A DNA stretch of 64,000 nt from an uncultured Lachnospiraceae bacterium (GTDB lineage: Bacteria > Bacillota > Clostridia > Lachnospirales > Lachnospiraceae): contig CATBDC010000003.1 of NCBI GenBank assembly GCA_949502235.1, positions 1-64,000 on the forward strand, in the 5' to 3' direction. This document shows, piece by piece, positions 52,639 to 61,187 of the stretch. The position numbers and the translations under genes were made by a program. The notes under the pieces are model-generated. The model ran no database searches. It was not told where the DNA came from and saw only the letters and a program-made list of their open reading frames with translations. Numbering within the stretch: the stretch's first letter is position 1; the number at the start of each line of letters is the position of its first letter.

Positions 52639-53817
52639 TTAGGGTGTTGGAACAAATGAATAACTTGTTGTTGCAGCTGAAAGTTGAGCCGCTGTTGCAC
52701 TATAAAGAACCTTAGTTGTGGTAGTTGGTGCATCCAAAACTACTGCGACAGGAAGATTGGATACGATATGGTTCAACCCCAGGTAATTATTGTCGCCCTC
52801 GGTTATTCGAATAATCGCGGGTACTGTATTTGCATCAGGCAGTAACTGTTCTCTGGGAACGTCAAAAGCAAATATGTTTGAGCTGATTTGGTTTCCTGAG
52901 CTCTCGATTCTGATTAGACCGTAAGTGTCATCGAGCAAGTTCGATTCCCCGTCTCCCCATGTACGCCGGAATTGATTACTCGAAATTATGTTCTCTTTGC
53001 TGCTGCCGGCAAGAATTATCATGCCAGGAAAGTTACTAAGTATCTTATTTGACGAAATATTGCCCCGGCTGACATTATTAAAATAAATCTTCCCAGCCCA
53101 CAAAATTGTGTTACCCGAGACGAGCAGGCCCTCGCCATTCTCCGCAAAAATTGAATAGCCCGCCCAGGCGCTTATAAGATAGTTGTTGGTAATCTTGCCA
53201 ACAATAGACGCACCGGTAAGTTCGATACAGCTTCCTGTTTCTGCAATAAAGTTGTTTGTTATATTAACCGCATCAGCGCCTTTTATTACGAGAGGCCGCT
53301 CCAGATACATAAAGCCCATTCCCTCAATGCGCAGTGAATCGTTGTCGCTTTGAACCGAAATTCCTATTTTCCCATTGCTGTAAGGTTTTTCAGCATTTAC
53401 ACCATTAAGACAGAAATCCTGGAAAAAAATGGAATTGAGCCGCCCGGTCAATGCAGGAGCCCCTGTCTTGGCAACCAGAAAAGCCTCGTGATTTCCATCA
53501 GTATTCATCACGCGGATGTGACTGCCGCCAGGCAGAACCTCATCCCACTGGCTCGTATCCGCAGTATCATCCCTGATAGCCTGGGACATAAAACCATGAC
53601 CAGCACCTTTGATCTGCAGAAAACTAATGTCAATTACCACTCGAGTGAGGAGGTCATAGTGGCCTGGGGGAACGTAAATGACGGCTCCCGGGCGGGTTGT
53701 CTGTGCCGTTTGTGTTGCTTTAATATCGGCGATAATTTCATTAATTACCGTGCCGATATCCTGATAGGGAGATATGCTCCCCTGGAAAGTTGTAACATCA
53801 TAAAATGTTGCAGCCAT
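52639..53817 (-). CDS. GH91 difructose anhydride hydrolase / inulin fructotransferase
   Basis: 392 residues forming a right-handed beta-helix. The whole sequence follows the GH91 pattern: TFYDVTTFQGSISPYQDIGT, RPGAVIYVPPGHYDLLTRVV, SDNDSLRIEGMGFMYLE, NNFIAETGSCIELTG. Asp182 and Glu193, 11 apart, match the spacing I recall for the catalytic pair of the family. Secreted inulin fructotransferases carry signal peptides; this protein has none, which favours an intracellular DFA hydrolase that opens DFA III (or DFA I) to inulobiose. GGAGGA precedes the start. Two LacI-type operators lie upstream. Confidence 0.88.
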   Translation of the reverse strand: MAATFYDVTTFQGSISPYQDIGTVINEIIADIKATQTAQTTRPGAVIYVPPGHYDLLTRVVIDISFLQIKGAGHGFMSQAIRDDTADTSQWDEVLPGGSHIRVMNTDGNHEAFLVAKTGAPALTGRLNSIFFQDFCLNGVNAEKPYSNGKIGISVQSDNDSLRIEGMGFMYLERPLVIKGADAVNITNNFIAETGSCIELTGASIVGKITNNYLISAWAGYSIFAENGEGLLVSGNTILWAGKIYFNNVSRGNISSNKILSNFPGMIILAGSSKENIISSNQFRRTWGDGESNLLDDTYGLIRIESSGNQISSNIFAFDVPREQLLPDANTVPAIIRITEGDNNYLGLNHIVSNLPVAVVLDAPTTTTKVLYSATAAQLSAATTSYSFVPTP

Positions 53818-53849
53818 GTTTTTCTTCCTCCTTTTTCCTTACGCCAGTA

Positions 53850-53863
53850 TAGAACCGGTTCCA
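53850..53863. promoter_or_regulatory. LacI operator, GH91-proximal
   Basis: TAGAACCGGTTCCA, with a perfect GAACCGGTTC core, lies 33 bases before the GH91 start. It sits between a TATAAA-like box and the ribosome site. Confidence 0.65.
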
Positions 53864-53992
53864 CATTTTATATACTACTCTGGCATTTCTTTTTTGGAAT
53901 AATTTTCTTTTCTAATTCCTAACTTGAGAATAGCATAAAAATTTTGTATTGTCAATTAATTCGGCGCAAAAAATACTTACAATTTTTCTACG

Positions 53993-54006
53993 TGTAACGC
54001 GTTCCA
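53993..54006. promoter_or_regulatory. LacI operator, GH91-distal
   Basis: TGTAACGCGTTCCA, with a perfect AACGCGTT core, lies 143 bases (centre to centre) from the proximal site, a distance that would allow looping. It lies near the 3' end of the lacI gene. Confidence 0.6.
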
Positions 54007-54045
54007 TTTAATATATTTTTGTCACTTTTGCACAATTAAGCTATA

Positions 54046-55029
54046 TTAAACAATTGTTGTATTCCCCTTTCTAAGATGTACTCCTAACACCACCTGTTTA
54101 CTTTTGTACTCTTTTCCACTGATCAGATCGCTTAGCAGTCTTACTGACTCTTTTGCCATCTCCTCAATAGGCTGCACTACAGCGGTCATCTTCGGCTCCA
54201 CTATATTCGTAATAAATGTCCCGTCATAAGCAACAAACTTTACATCCTTTGGCACTTTCCGATGCCTGCGGATAGTCTCATTCATACATTCAATAGCCAG
54301 CAGATCCACCGCAAATACACCATCAAAATCAATTCCTTTTGAAAATACATCTGCAACAGCTTCCCGATAATAATCCAAATCAAAATGATTCCATGCCAAT
54401 TCGTAAGGATAAGTCTTTATATGGTGTTCTTTCATGATACGTTCAAATTCAAAGTGTCTCGCATGATATGGTGACTCAACTATGGTTGAGCCTCTAAAAT
54501 GCAGCACCTTTTTACAGCCATTTTGAATCAAAGCTTCCGCTGCAATACGTCCGCCCTCTTTATGATTTACGGCTACTACTGGTATATGCTCCCCAAGATA
54601 TCGATCAAGTGCAACGATTGGCTTATGTATCTTGCGATACTCCTCCACATCTAACGAATGCACTCCTGTAATTACACCATCTACGATATGCCGGTTTAAC
54701 ATATCTAAATACTCCAATTCTGCATTGCTTTCCTTTACAGTATTGCAAAGCATCATCTTAAATCCCATTTCATATAATTCTGCTTCCATATAATCTATAA
54801 ATTGTGAAAAAAATGGATTTGACACATTGGGAACAATCACAGCAATGTTGCCAGTCCTCTTACGATAGAGATTCCTTGCCAACTCATTTGGAGTATAGTT
54901 TAATTCCTGAATGGCAATCTCAATTTTTTTCCTTGTATCCTCTGCCACATAACCGCTGTTATTTAACATTCTGGACACAGTACCAACACCAACACAGGCT
55001 CTTTTCGCTACATCTCTAATTCCTGCCAC
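54046..55029 (-). CDS. LacI-family repressor of the fructan/DFA locus
   Basis: 327 residues: helix-turn-helix and hinge (IRDVAKRACVGVGTVSRMLN, 3-22) and a sugar-sensing domain ending FVAYDGTFITNIVEPKMTAV. It is upstream of GH91 on the same strand, separated by 228 bases that hold two operators; a third operator precedes the ABC operon. This makes it the likely local repressor responding to an imported fructose disaccharide. No operator is seen before its own start. Confidence 0.92.
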   Translation of the reverse strand: MAGIRDVAKRACVGVGTVSRMLNNSGYVAEDTRKKIEIAIQELNYTPNELARNLYRKRTGNIAVIVPNVSNPFFSQFIDYMEAELYEMGFKMMLCNTVKESNAELEYLDMLNRHIVDGVITGVHSLDVEEYRKIHKPIVALDRYLGEHIPVVAVNHKEGGRIAAEALIQNGCKKVLHFRGSTIVESPYHARHFEFERIMKEHHIKTYPYELAWNHFDLDYYREAVADVFSKGIDFDGVFAVDLLAIECMNETIRRHRKVPKDVKFVAYDGTFITNIVEPKMTAVVQPIEEMAKESVRLLSDLISGKEYKSKQVVLGVHLRKGNTTIV

Positions 55030-55104
55030 TATATTCCACCTCTCTCTGAAAATATCTTTTTCCTTTAGACTTAACAGTATATTGTTTTTGTAAAAAAGTC
55101 AAAT

Positions 55105-55130
55105 AATATATTACTGTACAGTAATATATT
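55105..55130. repeat. Perfect 26-base palindrome
   Basis: AATATATTACTGT followed directly by its reverse complement. The centre TTACTGTACAGTAA is the end motif of the repeat family joined back to back; a full repeat copy starts 10 bases away. The 353-base gap 55030-55382 holds this, copy B and the MerR promoter. Confidence 0.6.
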
Positions 55131-55140
55131 TTTTAATCCG

Positions 55141-55272
55141 GTTGCTGTTCACAGGTCTGCGCATTTACTGCGCAGACCGTAAGAAAATGATTCAGGTGTG
55201 AGCAAATCCCATTCGCGAAGCAAATTTTAAATGGATTTGCGAATGTTACTATGAACGGGAGCGAACAGTAAC
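55141..55272 (+). repeat. Palindromic intergenic repeat, long copy B
   Basis: 132 bases, closely similar to copy A at 3410-3540: GTTGCTGTTCAC start, perfect GGTCTGCGCA/TGCGCAGACC hairpin, GTAAGAAAATGATTCAG, a second inverted pair around AAATTTTAAATGGATTTGCG, and GCGAACAGTAAC end. Confidence 0.75.
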
Positions 55273-55311
55273 ATAACCGTTTGATGCCCCATAAAATTCC
55301 TCCTGTACTTC

Positions 55312-55340
55312 TTGCTTTTTTCTGATATATGATTTATAAT
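55312..55340 (+). promoter_or_regulatory. Promoter of the MerR gene
   Basis: TTGCTT (55312-55317) and a consensus TATAAT (55335-55340) are 17 bases apart. It covers an in-frame ATG at 55329, which therefore cannot be the start. Confidence 0.65.
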
Positions 55341-55382
55341 AATCCATACAGCAGCTGTGCGGTTAATGGGAGAATGGAAAAA

Positions 55383-56201
55383 ATGGATAAGAAAGATAAA
55401 CTGCTAACTATCGGCCAATTCGCGGCATTACATGGCATCAATAAAAAGACGTTGATGTGGTATGATGAGATCGGACTGTTCCACCCGGCGGTTATCCATC
55501 CGGAAAACGGATACCGGTATTATAATTATCACCAAAGCTCTGTTTTAGAAACCATCCTGCTTTTGCGGGAATTAAATGTCTCGACTGACGAAATACGGAC
55601 ATTTATGCAGAACTGTTCCGCAGCCAGTATGGAACAGCTTTTGCGGAAAAAAATAGAAGATCTTGACCGTGAAATTACACATCTGAAAGCGGTCAGGGAA
55701 ACCATGTCCTGCCACTGCCAGAATATGCAGACACTGCAGACCATGGATTTATCCAAAATCAGCCTGATCGAGAAAAAAGAACGCTGCCTAGTCACGGTAG
55801 ATATTGATAAAGACACCCCATTTGACAAGCTGGTGGAAATGATCATTGATGAAACAAAAAAATATCAGCTCCGCCGTCTGCATGATGCCTCTTATGGAAC
55901 CATGATTGCCGTGGAAAGCCTGCGCCGTGGAAATTATGAGGATTATTCCAGACTTTTTATTGAAATCCCTTTTCCCATAAAGAAAAAGGGGCTGCATATA
56001 CAGCCCGCCGGAAGATATATAAGGGCTTTCTATCAGGAATCCGCTGACAATGCAATTGCATGCTATCAGAAAACATTTGATTTTGCCAGAAAAAACAGAT
56101 TCGCGTTATCCGGGTTCTCCTATGAGGTCATTATCAATGAAAATGTGATCGACCGGACAAAGGATGCCGTTGTCCAGATTGAAATCCCCATAGAAAAATA
56201 A
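55383..56201 (+). CDS. MerR-family transcriptional regulator
   Basis: 272 residues. The winged helix (LTIGQFAALHGINKKTLMWY, then ENGYRYYNYHQ) is followed by a coiled coil (about 90-115) and a GyrI-like effector domain (about 130-270). The effector domain suggests binding of a small hydrophobic ligand, as in BmrR-type regulators. Start at 55383 is set by GGGAG 10 bases upstream; 55374 is the alternative. The next gene is 39 bases downstream and is probably its partner. Confidence 0.88.
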   Translation: MDKKDKLLTIGQFAALHGINKKTLMWYDEIGLFHPAVIHPENGYRYYNYHQSSVLETILLLRELNVSTDEIRTFMQNCSAASMEQLLRKKIEDLDREITHLKAVRETMSCHCQNMQTLQTMDLSKISLIEKKERCLVTVDIDKDTPFDKLVEMIIDETKKYQLRRLHDASYGTMIAVESLRRGNYEDYSRLFIEIPFPIKKKGLHIQPAGRYIRAFYQESADNAIACYQKTFDFARKNRFALSGFSYEVIINENVIDRTKDAVVQIEIPIEK

Positions 56202-56240
56202 AATATTATTCCAATTTTATAGAAAAAGGATGGTGCTTAC

Positions 56241-56879
56241 ATGAGTTATATAATATATTCTGGACAATTTGAAAAAGGAACGCAGGAACAGCAGAAAGCT
56301 TTTATCCAGTTATTCGGATCGGAAAATATTCAATACAAATTTGATTTCTATTTTCATTGGTATAATATCATACATGAATATGGCCATTGCCTTTGTATGC
56401 ATTATGGTTCAGATATTGTTGGCCTAAAGCAGGAATTTTTGGTAAATAGATTTGCAGTTAGCATCTGGCAGTATGCAGGATATGAAAATGAATTGAATTT
56501 CCTGCAGAAAATGATGAATGAAATCTTGCAGAGAATAAAAGACCCTGTGCCAAATAATATGTCCTTTACCGATTATTACACACAGATATGGGGAACAGAT
56601 GAGATCATGAAAGTAGCAGTATATGGCTATTTCCAGTTCAGAAACGTACAAATGGCTCTTGAAAAACGGGAAGATTTAGAGACGATCCTTGGGGAAATGG
56701 GCATACATAAGAAAATTAGTGGCAGGCACATTCCCTATAAAAACTATTCCATTTCTGCTTGTACAGCAAAAGAAGTATTGTACGATATACGTAAACTTCT
56801 TGACAGCCTGAATATTGAACAGCCATCGGCAGATGTTGAGCTGGTCGATGACCCGTCCATTCAATGCGCAAATTTGTAA
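56241..56879 (+). CDS. HExxH zincin-like protein of unknown family
   Basis: 212 residues, soluble. A zinc-protease helix HEYGHCLCMHYG appears at about residues 46-57; a third ligand may be the Glu in KQEFLVNRFAV, 14-20 residues later. No signal peptide, so it acts in the cytoplasm. It follows the MerR gene with GAAAAAGGATGG as the ribosome site region. Function unknown; peptidase activity is only suggested. Confidence 0.7.
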   Translation: MSYIIYSGQFEKGTQEQQKAFIQLFGSENIQYKFDFYFHWYNIIHEYGHCLCMHYGSDIVGLKQEFLVNRFAVSIWQYAGYENELNFLQKMMNEILQRIKDPVPNNMSFTDYYTQIWGTDEIMKVAVYGYFQFRNVQMALEKREDLETILGEMGIHKKISGRHIPYKNYSISACTAKEVLYDIRKLLDSLNIEQPSADVELVDDPSIQCANL

Positions 56880-56956
56880 AAAAAGCATTTTTTATTAAGA
56901 CACGTATATTTAAACCTGCTATCTATAATTGATAAGAACGCAAGGGAGGATATACG

Positions 56957-57055
56957 ATGAAAGACCAAAAAAAAGTTGTTAAAAAAGTCATAGATTATAT
57001 CGGGCCGTCTTTTCCATCGTATGGTAGCAGAGATAATCCCCGCCCTCTGTCTTAA
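56957..57055 (+). pseudogene. AraC-type regulator, N-terminal stub
   Basis: After GGGAGG, an ATG begins MKDQKKVVKKVIDYI, the common start of AraC regulators with a GyrI-like domain. The resemblance ends at about 57001, where the sequence becomes the 3' end of a minus-strand acetyltransferase. The stub stops at 57055. A junction of a deletion or insertion. Confidence 0.55.
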
Positions 57056-57449
57056 TTTTCTCATAGGTTTTTATCTTGTATCCCCGTTTTAAATACATAC
57101 TTTCCGCCGGAAAAGACGCATCAATATGTACTGCATGGTATTTCCTGAAAACCATATCCTCCAATAAATCCATCAGCCTGCTTCCGTAACCCTTTGCCTA
57201 GTATTCCGGTAAAATAAACAGCCTGCAGATCTCATTTCCCCGGATGCTCCCGGTTCCCACAATTTCCTCCTGCACTACCGCGAAATAAATATCTTCTCTG
57301 GCAAGCGCTTCCCTTATCTTCTGTTCATTATACAAGTCCAGAAAAAACTGTACTGCCCCGGAAGGATAATAATGGGGGTAGACGGCCCTTATTGTCCTTT
57401 CAACAATCTCCGCCACCTTCACCGGACATTCCGCCCGCATTAGCTGCAT
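56988..57449 (-). pseudogene. GNAT acetyltransferase with in-frame amber codon
   Basis: The minus-strand frame from 57449 encodes a GNAT N-acetyltransferase (ICRLFILPEY, then after TAG at 57198-57200, AKGYGSRLMDLLEDMVF). The stop falls exactly in the acetyl-CoA loop, where relatives have Gln or Arg (Q/RxxGxG/A), so a CAG to TAG change is likely. The last residues run into the AraC stub, so the C-terminus may also be altered. It overlaps the next GNAT gene upstream by 10 bases. Confidence 0.75.
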
Positions 57450-57970
57450 ATCAAAAGTCCCCCTTCCTCCTTCAGCAGGGAATACATTTTCATGTCGATC
57501 ACTTTCCCGTTTTTTACGGCATTATTTCTTAAGGTTCCTTCATATTGAAAGCCCGCTTTTTCCAACACACGGCAGGATGCGGTATTATACGCAAATGGCT
57601 CTGCGTAAATGCGTAAAATATCACTCTTCTCAAAAACATATCCGCAAACCTGTTTTACAGCCTCCGTCATGATTCCTTTTCCCCAATATTCTTCCGCTAT
57701 ATAATATCCCATCTCGGCTGTCTGCCTGTGAATATTTCCCTGGCGGAAAACACCGATACTTCCCACTACCCGCCCATCTGCTGTTATGGCAAAAGCAAAG
57801 GTTTCATTTTCATCCGCAGACAGCATAGCGGAAATAAAGTCCACCCCATCCTGTTCCGTATAAGGGTACGGCAGCCCATCTCTAAGATTATCCTGTACTT
57901 TTTTATTGGAAAGCGATGCCGCCAAATCTGCCGCATCCGCCAAATTCCATTTTCTTATTTCGCAGTTCAT
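57440..57970 (-). CDS. GNAT acetyltransferase, RimJ/RimL type
   Basis: 176 residues. Acetyl-CoA-binding motif in EMGYYIAEEYWGKGIMTEAV and the C-terminal NTASCRVLEKAGFQYEGTLR typical of RimJ/RimL and ribosomal or small-molecule acetyltransferases. AGGCGG lies seven bases before the ATG. It lies 27 bases after the flavoprotein gene and overlaps the broken GNAT gene, so these form one minus-strand unit. Confidence 0.88.
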   Translation of the reverse strand: MNCEIRKWNLADAADLAASLSNKKVQDNLRDGLPYPYTEQDGVDFISAMLSADENETFAFAITADGRVVGSIGVFRQGNIHRQTAEMGYYIAEEYWGKGIMTEAVKQVCGYVFEKSDILRIYAEPFAYNTASCRVLEKAGFQYEGTLRNNAVKNGKVIDMKMYSLLKEEGGLLICS

Positions 57971-57997
57971 TTTTCCGCCTCCTTAATCAAAATCCTA

Positions 57998-58717
57998 TTA
58001 TTTCCAAGGTCTGGTTCTTCCAAGCCAGCCCTGTGCTGCCCAATACTTCCCATCAAGATATTCAGGGTCATTTTTATGTAGTGTCTGCTGCATCAAACGG
58101 CATACAAAAAATCTAATCTTTATAATCAGATTTGTGTATGCGGGTTTTGTATAGTCTGTCTGTGCAAACTTCCAAGACAGCTTTTTCACTTTTTTTGTCA
58201 GTTCTGCACGCTTCTTTTTGGAAAGCCTTTCCCAGACAATATCGCCCATCAATGCGCCGGTGAATATTTCGATTTTAGAAATCCCCCACCAGGATAAGCT
58301 GTGCTTTATATCCTTTGCCGCAGATTTGGCCCCTGCGCCTAAACACTGCGTAATAATCACCGCCCGTTTTCCGAACATTTCGGGAGCAGGGCGGTGAGGC
58401 ATCCAGCGGTAAGCAAAATGGTCGAGAAATGCTTTCATCGCCCCTGTCGTGTGAAACACATATGCAGGAGAGGTCATTACAATTAAATCTGCTTCCAAGA
58501 GCGACTTTTCAATTTTTCCGATATATCTTTCGTCTTTGCAGGTATTTTCACCTTTTGTCATACAGTTTACACAGCCATTGCAGAAATTGGGACAATCTTT
58601 TGGAAGATAATATTCCGTAATGTTTGCATTATTTCTAAAAGCGGTTAAAAATATTTCTTTTAACCGATAGGTTACACCGTGTTTTTCTGTTCCGTTTATA
58701 ACCGTTATGTTTATCAT
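57998..58717 (-). CDS. NAD(P)H-dependent FMN reductase / flavodoxin-like protein
   Basis: 239 residues. The flavodoxin fold is evident from ITVINGTEKHGVTYRLKEIF, the Cys-rich CPNFCNGCVNCMTKGENTC insertion and the FMN-loop VMTSPAYVFHTTGAMKAFLD. Proteins of this group reduce quinones or nitro compounds or bind FMN. Its ATG overlaps the stop of the upstream AAA-ATPase-like gene (ATGA), with GGAGGT before it inside that gene. Confidence 0.85.
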   Translation of the reverse strand: MINITVINGTEKHGVTYRLKEIFLTAFRNNANITEYYLPKDCPNFCNGCVNCMTKGENTCKDERYIGKIEKSLLEADLIVMTSPAYVFHTTGAMKAFLDHFAYRWMPHRPAPEMFGKRAVIITQCLGAGAKSAAKDIKHSLSWWGISKIEIFTGALMGDIVWERLSKKKRAELTKKVKKLSWKFAQTDYTKPAYTNLIIKIRFFVCRLMQQTLHKNDPEYLDGKYWAAQGWLGRTRPWK

Positions 58718-59976
58718 TGTACCTCCAAAACTTTAAACCAGGAACGGATTTTTTCTTCATACATTCCAAGAACTTCTTTATTAGGAATAGTCAGCCTGTG
58801 TATCCTGCCATTGGGTTTTCCGGCATCTGTTAAATATCCGGCGGCATATAGAACACTCCACAAATATGTCTGCCGTATTTTAACTTCCTGGCTTTCTAAA
58901 TCCGTATATGTCAGCTCTGGCATAATTTCCTTTTCTATAATTTCACCGGAAATCAGCATTTCGATCTCTGCCTTTACTGCTTCCGTAGCATTTTTAAGTA
59001 TGTCACGAAGAATAACATTGTTGCTGCTATTTACCCAGTGGGGTTCCATTGCCGCATCCTTTGACCCCCTTAATATATCGCATTGACTAACTACATCCCA
59101 CGGGCAATAAACATCCATATTGCCGAAATGGTAACCGTCATACCACTCTTTCATATCTGGGAAACGTTCCCCCACTCCATAATACTCCATCATTTCCCGG
59201 ACTTCACTATCGGTAAAACCAAAATATTCCGCACAATCAGCGCTGGATATTGAACGCACCTTAAAATTGTTAAGTCCTGTAAAAATACTCTCTCTTGCAA
59301 TCTGAAGGCATCCTGTAATTACGGCAAAATACATATTCGGATTTGTCTTCAGAGCCTGACTGAACAGGGAACGAATCAGATGAATCATCTGCTGGTAATA
59401 ACCGGCCTGATAAGCCTTATCCAACGGTACATCATACTCATCAATTAAAACAAGAGCCGGGACTCCATAGTGTCTGTTAAGGACTTCTGTCAGCAATCTT
59501 AAACTTCCGCAAAGAACAGAGCTTTTTTCGAAATTTTCATTCAGTAACTTCTCAAATTTAATCTTCTGGGATCTTGTCAGTCTATCACTGTTAAGAAGGA
59601 AACTGAAACGTTCCGCTTCCTCACTGATACGTGCACCCAGCATGTCATATGCCGTCTGAAAGTCCCCGCCCTCCACATCTTTCAGGCTGATTGAAATTGT
59701 CGGATACTTTCCCATATGCTGCCTGCATAATTCTGTATTCCTGGAAATTTCAAGGCCCTCAAATAATGAGGCATCTGCACCAATTTCAAAAAACGACTTG
59801 AGCATATCCATATTCAGGCTCTTTCCAAAACGCCTGGGCCGTGTAAAGAGATTTACACTCCCCCGCGTTTGGGGAAGGTCTGCAATAAAGCCTGTCTTGT
59901 CCACATAGTAGAAATCATCTGACTTGAAACTCTGAAAGAACTCTATGCCAATCGGCAGCTTTTTTTTCCCGGCCAT
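58714..59976 (-). CDS. AAA-ATPase-like protein (PF09820 type), C-terminally truncated
   Basis: About 420 residues. It starts LPIGIEFFQSFKSDDFYYVD and has RPRRFGKSLNMDML (a Walker-A-like loop), ALVLIDEYDVPLDKAY (Walker B) and the TGCLQIARESIFTGLNN motif of the AAA-ATPase_like family. Usual members are about 550 residues and end in a DUF1703 PD-(D/E)XK nuclease domain; here the protein stops right after the linker (SWFKVLEVQ). The loss coincides with the start of the flavoprotein gene. The ATG at 59976 is used; a GTG at 59988 is possible. Confidence 0.82.
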   Translation of the reverse strand: MAGKKKLPIGIEFFQSFKSDDFYYVDKTGFIADLPQTRGSVNLFTRPRRFGKSLNMDMLKSFFEIGADASLFEGLEISRNTELCRQHMGKYPTISISLKDVEGGDFQTAYDMLGARISEEAERFSFLLNSDRLTRSQKIKFEKLLNENFEKSSVLCGSLRLLTEVLNRHYGVPALVLIDEYDVPLDKAYQAGYYQQMIHLIRSLFSQALKTNPNMYFAVITGCLQIARESIFTGLNNFKVRSISSADCAEYFGFTDSEVREMMEYYGVGERFPDMKEWYDGYHFGNMDVYCPWDVVSQCDILRGSKDAAMEPHWVNSSNNVILRDILKNATEAVKAEIEMLISGEIIEKEIMPELTYTDLESQEVKIRQTYLWSVLYAAGYLTDAGKPNGRIHRLTIPNKEVLGMYEEKIRSWFKVLEVQ

Positions 59977-60111
59977 TCTGTCACCCACTTTCTTTTTTGT
60001 AATCCGTAACCGTTCAGATACCCGCAGAAATCTATATTTTCTGCATTGATTTTATTATAAATAAAAATAATATAAATAGCAAGGGACTCTAAATTAGACA
60101 TACACATATTG

Positions 60112-60140
60112 TTGACACATCCCCCTGAAATTCTTATAAT
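60112..60140 (+). promoter_or_regulatory. Consensus promoter of the dehydrogenase gene
   Basis: Perfect TTGACA (60112-60117) and TATAAT (60135-60140) with 17-base spacing, about 50 bases before the start. Confidence 0.8.
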
Positions 60141-60189
60141 AATGTCACAATGTACATGCCTTATCATTCTACCTTAGGAGGACATTCCC

Positions 60190-61125
60190 ATGAAGCTCAT
60201 ATTCCCAGACGTTAAAACTATCGGCGAAGACTTAAACCTTTCTTCTTTCCAAAACCTTGGTGAAGTCATCACCTATCCCTTCTCCACCCCAGAGGAAGCA
60301 CTGATGCGAACCTCTGATGCCGATGTCATTATTACTAACAAGGTTCCAATTAACGAAGAGACTATCGGAAATGCCAGACATCTGAAGCTTGTCTGCGTCA
60401 CCGGAACTGGGACAAATCATCTGGATACAGATTATCTTAAGAAACGGGGCATAGCCTGGCGCAATGTAGCCGGATATTCTACGGATTCCGTGGCACAGCA
60501 CACCTTCGCTATGCTTTTCTACCTTTTGGAGAACCTTCGGTTTTATGATGATTATGTGAAAGAGGAGCAGTATGTTGAGGACCGGGAGTTTACGCACTTC
60601 CGGCAGACTTATCATGAGATCTCCGGCATGACTTGGGGAATCATAGGGCTAGGAAATATAGGAAGGAAGGTTGCGCACATTGCAGAGGCCTTCGGCGCGA
60701 AGGTTATCTATGCCTCCCCTTCCGGTAAACCGCCCCAGAAGGGCTTTACGCAGGTAAGTCTGGATACGCTCCTGCGTGATTCAGACATTATCTCTGTTCA
60801 TGCCCCTCTGAATGTGTATACCGAAAATCTAATTGATGCGGCAGCACTCTCTAAGATGAAAAAAAGCTGTATTCTCCTGAATCTCGGGCGGGGAGCTATT
60901 ATCAACGAGCATGATCTGTGTGATGCTCTTACCCGTCACACGATTGCCGCCGCAGGACTTGATGTCCTGTGTACAGAGCCTATGAGTCAGGAAAGCCCCC
61001 TTCGGGAAATTAAGGACAGCCAGCGACTTTTCATAACGCCTCACATAGGATGGGCAAGCATCGAAGCAAGAACCCGGCTAATGGAAATTATTTATACACA
61101 GATTGATGATTTCTTTAACATTTGA
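60190..61125 (+). CDS. D-2-hydroxyacid dehydrogenase, NAD-dependent
   Basis: 311 residues. The NAD site is GIIGLGNIGRKVAHIAEAFG (about 148-167). Catalytic residues appear in LNLGRGAII (Arg region), LCTEPM (Glu) and TPHIGWAS (His). It reduces a 2-keto acid to the D-hydroxy acid or the reverse; glycerate, lactate and phosphoglycerate relatives cannot be told apart here. AGGAGG precedes the start. Strong promoter. Confidence 0.92.
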   Translation: MKLIFPDVKTIGEDLNLSSFQNLGEVITYPFSTPEEALMRTSDADVIITNKVPINEETIGNARHLKLVCVTGTGTNHLDTDYLKKRGIAWRNVAGYSTDSVAQHTFAMLFYLLENLRFYDDYVKEEQYVEDREFTHFRQTYHEISGMTWGIIGLGNIGRKVAHIAEAFGAKVIYASPSGKPPQKGFTQVSLDTLLRDSDIISVHAPLNVYTENLIDAAALSKMKKSCILLNLGRGAIINEHDLCDALTRHTIAAAGLDVLCTEPMSQESPLREIKDSQRLFITPHIGWASIEARTRLMEIIYTQIDDFFNI

Positions 61126-61187
61126 TATAATATAAACATCTAATAGGAACCAGTTAAACGGCAAATATTAAGAAAGCAGGTGAGCTT

